Both the position numbers and the translations under genes were made by a program. Under the pieces are notes generated by a model that did not search any database, had not been told where the DNA came from, and was given only the letters and a program-made list of their open reading frames with translations. Below are positions 5,991 through 11,696 of a DNA stretch of 11,696 bases, piece after piece. Source of the DNA: a bacterium (lineage in GTDB: Bacteria > Patescibacteriota > Minisyncoccia > Minisyncoccales > Minisyncoccaceae); the NCBI GenBank assembly GCA_023229485.1, contig JALNZJ010000005.1:3478-15173 (forward strand), written 5' to 3'. The stretch's first letter is position 1, and every line of letters begins with the position of its first letter.

Positions 5991-7278
5991 ACTTATAATA
6001 GAAGGAAAGAAAAAACTTTCTGGAGAAATAGAAGTAGCAGGCTCAAAAAACGCTGCTTTTCCTGTGTTGGTAGCCACACTTCTAACCGAAGAAGATTGCA
6101 TTATTGATAACCTACCTCTAATCGAAGACATTTATAGACTGCTTGAGATATTTGAAAGTATGGGAGTGATAATTGAATGGCTTGGCGAACGAAAAGTAAG
6201 AATAAATGCAAAAAATGCTAATCCAAAAAAAATGGATGCAGACTTAGCTTTAAAGTTTCGTGGCTCGGTTCTTTTAATTGGAGCATTGCTCGCAAGATTT
6301 GGCAAAGCCAATTTACCACAACCTGGTGGATGTGTTATTGGGGTTCGAAGTATTGATTCTCACTTGGACGTTTTTAATCAAATGGATGTTGTTGCAAAAA
6401 AGGAAAAGACAAAAAAGAATGGCCGTGAAAGAAATGCTTATTTTTTTACCATAAAGCAAAAGAAAGATGAGTATTTCGTAATTTTGGATGAAATCAGCGT
6501 AACGGCGACAGCAAATGCTACACTACTTGCAACAGCTTTTAAAAAAGTAACGATATTTGGAGGAGACGCTGATTATCCTAATCGTGAATTAATAAAAGTC
6601 TTGATTAAGATGGGGGTCAAAATAGAGGGGATTGGGTCGCATCAATTAGAGGTTTTTGGAGAACAAAAATTAAAAGGGTTCAAACATTCAATAATGTATG
6701 ATCCAATCGAAGCCGGAACATTTATTGTCCTCGCAGCCACTACCAAAGGAGAGATATTAGTTAAGAATGTAGAATATTATTATCTCAGTTTTTTCCTTAA
6801 AAAATTGAAGTCATTTGGCGTTAATTTTGAAATAACCCAAAAGGGAAATGGGTTAGTAGACATAAAGATGATTCCTAGTAAGAATATTATTATCAAGAAA
6901 ATTCAATCCTTGCCCTTTCCAGGATTTCCTACTGACTTATTACAAGTCATTGGAGTTCTGGCTACGCAGACTAAAGGGCAGACAATTTTACATGACCCTC
7001 TTTATGAGGGCCGCTTAAAATATCTTGATGCTTTGACTAAAATGGGAGCAGAGGTATTCTTATCAGACCCTCATAGAGCAACTATAAACGGAGTTACAAA
7101 GCTTTATGGACAAGACGTTGGTTCGTTTGATCTTAGGGGCGGGGCATCACTTATAATTGCTGGCTTAATTGCCGAAGGAATTACAACAATCAGCAATACT
7201 TATCAAATTGATAGAGGATATGAAAAAATAGATGAAAGATTAAATAAGCTTGGAGCAAATATAAAAAAGGTAAAGTAA
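5977..7278 (+). CDS. murA: UDP-N-acetylglucosamine 1-carboxyvinyltransferase
   Basis: Catalyses the first committed step of peptidoglycan synthesis, transferring enolpyruvate from phosphoenolpyruvate to UDP-GlcNAc in the cytoplasm. Family hallmarks: GSKNAAFP (22-29) with K24 and N25 of the substrate site; the PGGCVIG loop (117-122) with C119, the general acid and fosfomycin target (Cys115 in E. coli); EAGTF (245-249); GFPTD with D320; R346 in YEGRL; and the closing RGGASLIIAGLIAEG (387-401) and IDRGYE (411-416). At 433 aa it is slightly longer than the usual 419, owing to a lysine-rich loop (about 140-165). Because C119 is Cys and not Asp, fosfomycin sensitivity is expected. The start ATG lies 14 bases inside the preceding mreB-like gene, implying translational coupling. 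It links the cytoskeletal and wall steps in one operon. Confidence 0.95.
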   Translation: MTDDKLIIEGKKKLSGEIEVAGSKNAAFPVLVATLLTEEDCIIDNLPLIEDIYRLLEIFESMGVIIEWLGERKVRINAKNANPKKMDADLALKFRGSVLLIGALLARFGKANLPQPGGCVIGVRSIDSHLDVFNQMDVVAKKEKTKKNGRERNAYFFTIKQKKDEYFVILDEISVTATANATLLATAFKKVTIFGGDADYPNRELIKVLIKMGVKIEGIGSHQLEVFGEQKLKGFKHSIMYDPIEAGTFIVLAATTKGEILVKNVEYYYLSFFLKKLKSFGVNFEITQKGNGLVDIKMIPSKNIIIKKIQSLPFPGFPTDLLQVIGVLATQTKGQTILHDPLYEGRLKYLDALTKMGAEVFLSDPHRATINGVTKLYGQDVGSFDLRGGASLIIAGLIAEGITTISNTYQIDRGYEKIDERLNKLGANIKKVK

Positions 7279-7282
7279 TAAA

Positions 7283-8221
7283 ATGGAGTCAATTGGTCAT
7301 ACAAAAGAAAAGCAGCTTTTAGGGCGTCTAATTAAAAGTGGAAATATACCGCATGCAATCCTTTTCTCTGGTCCAAAAAAAATAGGTAAAAAAAAGATTG
7401 CGATTGAATTTATAAAATCAATTTTTTGTACCAATCGACCTAGCGGGTGGGGGTTTTGTTCCGAGTGCTATTCTTGTCGTAATATTGATAGTAATACTAT
7501 TCCTGATTTCAGTATAATTTGCCCAGAAGACGAATCAAAAGAAATTAAAATTGAGCAAATAAGGGATTTGCAGGAGAAATTTTGTTTAACATCTTTTAGT
7601 GGAGGATACAAAGCAGGGATTGTTGATGATGCTCATCTAATGAATCATCATTCTCAGAACTCTTTTTTAAAGACACTGGAAGAGCCAAAAGGAAAGACGG
7701 TTCTTGTCCTAATTACTGATCGTCCCGACTCACTACTTCCAACAATTAATTCTCGGGTTCAAAATATGAAGTTTTCTATTTTGCCAAAAAAAGAAATTGA
7801 GGATTATCTTATTACTCTTGGAGCATCCGCAGAAAAAGCAAAAGGAATTTCGGCCATTTCATCAGGGCAGATAGGCAAGGCCATTGATTATTTTACATCA
7901 CCCGAAAAAAAAGAATGGTTCGAAAAAATTATTTCCGATCTTATAGACTTAAAGATATCAAAATTAAATAAGAAATTTGCTTATTCTAAGGAAAAATCAG
8001 AAAATTATGAAGAAATGATAGAAATGCTAGAAATATGGGAAAGATATTTTCGAAAAGAACTTTTGACAAAAATAATGAAACCCGAAGAGGACCAGCAATT
8101 TAATTATAGTACTCAAAAAATAAAAAACATTATCAAAAAAATAGGGCAATCAAAATATTTAATAGAAAATACTAATTCAAGTAAAAAATTAGTATTAGAC
8201 GAATTAGTAATGGAGTTATAA
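7283..8221 (+). CDS. holB: DNA polymerase III clamp-loader subunit delta' (AAA+ ATPase, 312 aa)
   Basis: Delta' is part of the clamp loader that places the beta clamp on DNA. The AAA+ module shows a Walker A-like GPKKIGKK (30-37), a four-cysteine zinc module (C49, C59, C62, C65), a Walker B-like GIVDDAH (112-118), the diagnostic SQNSFLKTLEEP (124-135) and a sensor-1 region LLPTINSRV (151-159). The Walker A lacks the usual Thr/Ser after GK (K37) and Walker B has DD for DE, as expected of a subunit that does not hydrolyse ATP itself. A helical C-terminal collar follows (about 200-312). DnaX-type gamma/tau proteins share the fold but are longer and have intact Walker A, so delta' is preferred. 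It starts four bases after murA, with AAGGT further upstream inside murA. Confidence 0.88.
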   Translation: MESIGHTKEKQLLGRLIKSGNIPHAILFSGPKKIGKKKIAIEFIKSIFCTNRPSGWGFCSECYSCRNIDSNTIPDFSIICPEDESKEIKIEQIRDLQEKFCLTSFSGGYKAGIVDDAHLMNHHSQNSFLKTLEEPKGKTVLVLITDRPDSLLPTINSRVQNMKFSILPKKEIEDYLITLGASAEKAKGISAISSGQIGKAIDYFTSPEKKEWFEKIISDLIDLKISKLNKKFAYSKEKSENYEEMIEMLEIWERYFRKELLTKIMKPEEDQQFNYSTQKIKNIIKKIGQSKYLIENTNSSKKLVLDELVMEL

Positions 8222-8249
8222 GGTTGCATTATTAATAAGAATAAAATAT

Positions 8250-8804
8250 ATGTATATAGAAATTATAAAAGCAATTGAACCAGAATTCGAAAAAGCCGTA
8301 GATTTTGCTCAAAAAAAAGTTGCTTCTTTTAGAACAGGAAGAGCAAATTCTGCCTTAATAGAAGACATAAAAGTAGAATGCTTTGGCGATATGCTACCGA
8401 TAAAACAATTAGCTGCTATTTCTTCGCCATCGGGAAAACAATTACTGATTCAGCCTTGGGATAGGTCATATTTAGAATTGATAGAAAAAGCTATTTCAAG
8501 AGAGGCGAGCGGGCTATCGTCAAGGGTAGAAGGAAATAGCATTTTAATTACCCTTCCTCCAATGTCAGAGGAGCTTCGAAAAGAGCTTTCAAAGGCCTTA
8601 TCTCAAGTTGAGAATGGGGCAAAAGAAACTATTCGTAAATTTAGGGATGAGGCATGGACAGATATCCAAGCAAAAACAAGAGAGGGTTTGATTAGAGAGG
8701 ATGACAAGTTCAAAGCAAAAGATAAGCTTCAAGAAACTGTAGATAAATATAGTAAAAGAATTGACGAGCTTGTTAGTAGAAAAAAAATTGAAATCGAGGG
8801 ATAG
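8250..8804 (+). CDS. frr: Ribosome recycling factor
   Basis: RRF works with EF-G to split the post-termination ribosome. The 184 aa length equals the family norm (185 in E. coli). Recognised segments: SFRTGRAN (27-33), FGDMLPIKQLAAISSP (45-60), QPWDRSYLELIEKAI (68-82), LITLPPMSEELRKEL (99-113) and the helix ENGAKETIRKFRDEA (121-135), with R129 and R132 matching the conserved arginines that touch 23S rRNA. The C-terminal coiled helix ends in charged residues. The start is the only suitable ATG. It follows holB by 28 bases with no good Shine-Dalgarno nearby (AAGG at 8220-8224 is too far), so translation may depend on coupling. The gene leads the frr-rseP-proS block. Confidence 0.96.
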   Translation: MYIEIIKAIEPEFEKAVDFAQKKVASFRTGRANSALIEDIKVECFGDMLPIKQLAAISSPSGKQLLIQPWDRSYLELIEKAISREASGLSSRVEGNSILITLPPMSEELRKELSKALSQVENGAKETIRKFRDEAWTDIQAKTREGLIREDDKFKAKDKLQETVDKYSKRIDELVSRKKIEIEG

Positions 8805-8823
8805 TGATTGATACTCAGCTACC

Positions 8824-8851
8824 AATTACGAATTACTAATTACTAGTTACT
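8824..8851. repeat. Four tandem 7-bp repeats between frr and rseP
   Basis: Four contiguous heptamers read AATTACG, AATTACT, AATTACT, AGTTACT. The array fills nearly half of the 60-base frr-rseP gap, which is the widest gap in the operon. No hairpin with a T tract and no clear promoter lies with it. Heptameric tandem repeats in spacers are known from other bacteria (for example the short tandemly repeated sequences of filamentous cyanobacteria), but function is not established. Confidence 0.75.
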
Positions 8852-8864
8852 AGCCACAACATTT

Positions 8865-10001
8865 ATGTTTATTGTTGATATTTTAATTTTTTTATTTATT
8901 TTAGGTTTGGTTGTTATGGTTCATGAATTGGGCCATTTTTGGGCCGCAAAATTAACGGGCACAAGGGTGGATGAATTTAGTATTGGGTTTCCTCCCAAAA
9001 TTTGGGAGAAAAAAATAGGTGAAACTAATTATGTATTGGGAGCAATTCCTTTGGGGGGATACAACAAAATTTATGGAATGGACACTGAAGATGAAAAAAG
9101 CGATACCGATAAGCATAGTTATGACACCAAAGGGCCTTGGGCAAGAGCTTTTATCTGTTTCAATGGTGTTTTTATGAATATTATTTTCGCCGCGTTAGTT
9201 TTTTACATAATAATGTTTGCGTATGGTTTTAAAAGCTATCAGCCGTTAATAATAGATGATTTTCATTTTAAATTTGGACAGCAAGAAAAAAGAGTTTTAG
9301 TTAATGGAATTTCGGCTAATTCTCCAGCGGAAAAGGCAGGGATTAAGACTCGTGATATTATTTTATCTATCAATGGAGAAGATATTCATAACGGAAATGA
9401 AACTACTGAAATAATTGGAGAAAATAATAATAAGGAAGTCGTTTTAAAATATTTAGACTGGGCAACAAGACAAGAAAAAACAGTAAATATTATTCCAGAA
9501 TATAATCAGGACGCAAAACGTGCGATTGTCGGCATCGGAATGAGGGATATTATAATAATAGATTATAATAGCCCAATCGATAAAGTATTTTCAGGATTTT
9601 TTCACGCCTATAATTATATAGATTATTCTTTTACTGCGATGGGATACATGTTTAATCTTTCAGTAAAGGAAAAAAATGTTGAACTATTATCTTCTTCGAT
9701 GACCGGACCAGTTGGAATTTTTGCCATAACAAAAATTATTGTTCAAAATGGATTAATCGAAGTTATTAATCTTATTGCACTTTTATCTTTGGCTTTAGGA
9801 ATTACAAATTTATTGCCAATTCCCGCAATGGATGGTGCGAAATTAATATATATCGCACTAGAATCAATAAATAAAAAAATATTTAATAAAAACCTACAAG
9901 GAAAAATTGAACTTGGGGGATTTGCTATCCTAATATTATTAGCTGTTTTCTTGATTGTAAAGGATTTTATACAGTTCAAAGATATTATTTTCAAACTATA
10001 A
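8865..10001 (+). CDS. rseP: Site-2 intramembrane zinc metalloprotease, RseP family (378 aa)
   Basis: Cuts transmembrane substrates such as anti-sigma factors or leftover signal peptides within the membrane. Hallmarks in order: first helix with HELGH (20-24; H20, H24 bind zinc, E21 is catalytic); the GAIPLGGY membrane loop (59-66); second helix about 97-121; one PDZ domain (about 143-210, with SPAEKAGIKTRDIILSINGE); GPVGI (281-285); third helix ending NLLPIPAMDG (315-324), D323 being the third zinc ligand; and a last helix at about 351-368. One PDZ rather than the two of E. coli RseP matches many Gram-positive and candidate-phylum homologues. The ATG at 8865 has no Shine-Dalgarno. The substrate is not indicated by neighbours: no anti-sigma gene is visible here. 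Confidence 0.93.
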   Translation: MFIVDILIFLFILGLVVMVHELGHFWAAKLTGTRVDEFSIGFPPKIWEKKIGETNYVLGAIPLGGYNKIYGMDTEDEKSDTDKHSYDTKGPWARAFICFNGVFMNIIFAALVFYIIMFAYGFKSYQPLIIDDFHFKFGQQEKRVLVNGISANSPAEKAGIKTRDIILSINGEDIHNGNETTEIIGENNNKEVVLKYLDWATRQEKTVNIIPEYNQDAKRAIVGIGMRDIIIIDYNSPIDKVFSGFFHAYNYIDYSFTAMGYMFNLSVKEKNVELLSSSMTGPVGIFAITKIIVQNGLIEVINLIALLSLALGITNLLPIPAMDGAKLIYIALESINKKIFNKNLQGKIELGGFAILILLAVFLIVKDFIQFKDIIFKL

Positions 10002-10005
10002 TTTT

Positions 10006-11229
10006 ATGAAACAATCTCATCTTTTTACTAAAACTCAAAAAGAAAACCCATCAGGGGAAATGAGTATAAATGCTCAATATTTGATCAGGGCTGGCTTTGT
10101 TGATAAGCTATCTTCTGGTGTCTATACTTTACTGCCACTCGGACTTAGGGTAGTTAAAAAGATACAAGATATTGTAAGAGAGGAAATGGATGCATTAGAT
10201 GCTCAAGAGATTTTGATGCCAAGCCTACATCCAAAAGAGATATGGGAGACAACTGGCCGCTGGAACGTTGAAGAGATGTATAAAATTGAGAACGAGCCTT
10301 ATGGACTTGGGTGGACACATGAGGAGGTTATTACGCCTTTAATGAAAAAATTTCTGTTATCTAATAAAGATTTACCAAAAGCAGTTTATCAAATACAAAC
10401 AAAATTTCGCAATGAGCCACGTGCAAAATCTGGACTTCTTCGAGGGAAAGAATTTATAATGAAAGATTTATATTCTTTTCATGAGAACCAAGATGACTTG
10501 GATGATTATTATGAAAAAGTTAAAGAAGCATATTTTAATGTTTATCGTCGATTAAATTTAGGTGATGTTACTTTTCTAACCTTAGCTTCAGGTGGAACAT
10601 TCTCAAAATATTCCCATGAATTCCAAACCATTACTGATGCTGGAGAAGATGTCATTTATATTTGCCATAAGTGTAAAATAGCAGCGAATAAAGAAGTTGC
10701 GGGTGGAACATGTCCACAATGTGGTAATAGCGAATTAGAAGAAAAAAAAGCAATTGAAGTTGGTAATATTTTTAAACTTAGTACAAAATATACAAGTCCA
10801 TTTAATTTACTAGCTCAAAATGGCAAGCCATTAGTTATGGGATGTTATGGAATTGGTATTACTCGCTTACTCGGAACAGTTGTTGAAGTCTTAAGTGATA
10901 ACAAGGGGGTTATTTGGCCAAAATCAATCGCACCATTTGCAGTTCATTTAATCCAGATAGACGGTGGAAGTATTGACGTAGTGGAAAAATGTAGTGAAAT
11001 ATATGAAATTTTACAAAAAGAGAGGATTGAAGTATTATACGATAATAGAAGCGAAAAAACTGCAGGAGAAAAATTAAATGATGCCGACTTGATGGGAATT
11101 CCACTTCGGATAGTGGTAAGTCAAAAGACTTTAGCAGCTAATAGCGTTGAAATTAAAGCAAGGGTGGAAATGGAGGCTTCTTTGGTTAAAATAAATGAAC
11201 TAGTTAACTATCTAAAGAGAAATGTTTAA
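10006..11229 (+). CDS. proS: Prolyl-tRNA synthetase, short form without the bacterial editing domain (407 aa)
   Basis: Charges tRNA-Pro with proline. It is a class II synthetase of bacterial type: LLPLGLRVVKKIQ (42-54, motif 1 region), WTHEE (103-107), motif 2 FRNEPRAKSGLLRG (134-147) with EFIMKDLYSFH (149-159), motif 3 GCYGIGITRLLG (279-290) and a C-terminal anticodon-binding domain (about 312-407). The usual bacterial enzyme is about 570 aa because an editing (INS) domain of roughly 180 residues sits between motifs 2 and 3. Here that gap is filled only by a small segment with CHKC (220-223) and CPQC (236-239), which looks like a zinc ribbon. Correction of Ala-tRNA-Pro would need a separate trans-editing protein. 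The start is four bases after rseP with no Shine-Dalgarno, and the stop overlaps mreB by eight bases. Confidence 0.95.
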   Translation: MKQSHLFTKTQKENPSGEMSINAQYLIRAGFVDKLSSGVYTLLPLGLRVVKKIQDIVREEMDALDAQEILMPSLHPKEIWETTGRWNVEEMYKIENEPYGLGWTHEEVITPLMKKFLLSNKDLPKAVYQIQTKFRNEPRAKSGLLRGKEFIMKDLYSFHENQDDLDDYYEKVKEAYFNVYRRLNLGDVTFLTLASGGTFSKYSHEFQTITDAGEDVIYICHKCKIAANKEVAGGTCPQCGNSELEEKKAIEVGNIFKLSTKYTSPFNLLAQNGKPLVMGCYGIGITRLLGTVVEVLSDNKGVIWPKSIAPFAVHLIQIDGGSIDVVEKCSEIYEILQKERIEVLYDNRSEKTAGEKLNDADLMGIPLRIVVSQKTLAANSVEIKARVEMEASLVKINELVNYLKRNV

Positions 11230-11696
11230 TAAAATTTTTTCAGGATTATCTCAAGACATAGCTATTGATCTTGGCACTGCTAACTGTCTTGTCTATGTTA
11301 GAGGTAGGGGAATAATTCTTTCGGAACCATCTGTTGTGGCTATGAATAAAAAAAATAGTCAAGTTTTAGCTATCGGACGAGAAGCAGAGAAGATGGTAGG
11401 AAGAACACCAGGGCATATAGTTGCCATAAGGCCTCTTGTGTCGGGAGTCGTTTCTGATTTTGAAGTAACAGAGCAAATGCTACGCTATTTAATTGATTGT
11501 TCAAGACATGATAATTTTACGCTTTTTAAACCAAGAGTAATTATTGGAATTCCTTCTGGGGTTACTGAGGTAGAAAAAAAGGCAGTAATTGATGCCGCAA
11601 AATCTGCAGGAGCAAGAGAAGTTTTTCTTATCGAAGAGCCGATGGCATCGGCCATAGGTGCCAGAATGCCAGTTAATGAACCAGCCGGAAACTTTG
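11222..11696 (+). CDS. mreB: MreB rod-shape-determining actin homologue (N-terminal 158 residues, truncated by window end)
   Basis: The reading frame from ATG 11222 is open to the window end. Canonical MreB features: an N-terminal amphipathic stretch (MFNKIFSGLSQ) that can bind the membrane, phosphate-1 loop DLGTANC (16-22), EPSVVA (35-40), GRTPGHI (60-66), a hydrophobic membrane loop at LF (101-102) before KPRVIIGIPSG, and EEPMASAIGA (138-147) with E139 in the catalytic position. It resembles textbook MreB more closely than the paralogue at 4974, with which about half of the aligned residues agree by eye. The ATG lies eight bases inside proS, with AAAGAGA as a weak ribosome site, indicating operon membership. 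mreC, mreD or pbp genes may follow beyond the window; that is a guess from usual gene order. Confidence 0.93.
   Translation, partial: MFNKIFSGLSQDIAIDLGTANCLVYVRGRGIILSEPSVVAMNKKNSQVLAIGREAEKMVGRTPGHIVAIRPLVSGVVSDFEVTEQMLRYLIDCSRHDNFTLFKPRVIIGIPSGVTEVEKKAVIDAAKSAGAREVFLIEEPMASAIGARMPVNEPAGNF

Noticed and set aside
8224..8252. TTGCAT-N17-TATATG promoter-like pair before frr
   Set aside because: The -10 box would overlap the frr start codon and transcription would begin inside the gene, so it cannot drive full-length frr.
1..11696. Alternative genetic code (TGA read as glycine), CRISPR arrays, insertion sequences or defence islands
   Set aside because: TGA serves as a stop in at least two genes and never occurs in frame in supported ones. 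No spaced direct repeats, terminal inverted repeats, transposase or known defence genes were seen.

Overview
This is an AT-rich window with bacterial signals throughout: sigma70-like promoters, Shine-Dalgarno sites at some genes only, and intrinsic terminators. The protein set suggests a member of the Candidate Phyla Radiation (Patescibacteria), perhaps Parcubacteria-like. That placement is an inference, based on small compact genes, a lipid-anchor-free PEGA-domain membrane protein, duplicated MreB, a prolyl-tRNA synthetase without the bacterial editing domain, and a shortened frr-rseP-proS cluster. TGA ends at least two genes (the MFS gene and the unknown membrane gene), and no supported gene contains an in-frame TGA. 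The standard bacterial code therefore applies, which argues against Gracilibacteria and Absconditabacteria.

Left part (1-4970), accessory genes in short transcription units: the 3' end of an unrecognised gene with its terminator; a small orphan gene with its own promoter and terminator; a minus-strand PEGA-domain/beta-propeller-like membrane protein; a divergently transcribed Nudix hydrolase with a strong promoter and terminator; an MFS transporter; and an unrecognised multi-pass membrane protein. Two copies of a short GGTCGGACC-centred repeat lie at the 3' end of the PEGA gene.

Right part (4974-11696), one tightly packed plus-strand operon: mreB-like paralogue, murA, holB, frr, rseP, proS, and canonical mreB, which runs off the window. 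Gaps are a few bases or overlaps, except 28 bp before frr and 60 bp before rseP; the latter holds a four-unit heptamer tandem repeat. The cluster joins cell-shape and wall genes (two MreB proteins, MurA) with replication (clamp-loader delta'), ribosome recycling (RRF), membrane proteolysis (RseP) and tRNA charging (ProRS).

The order frr...rseP-proS matches the widespread bacterial frr-uppS-cdsA-dxr-rseP-proS cluster with the three central lipid/isoprenoid genes missing. I found no CRISPR array, insertion sequence, tRNA, rRNA or recognised defence system. The most unusual points are the paired MreB paralogues bracketing the operon, the zinc-ribbon-like mini-insert in ProRS, the two repeat types, and the two unrecognised genes.
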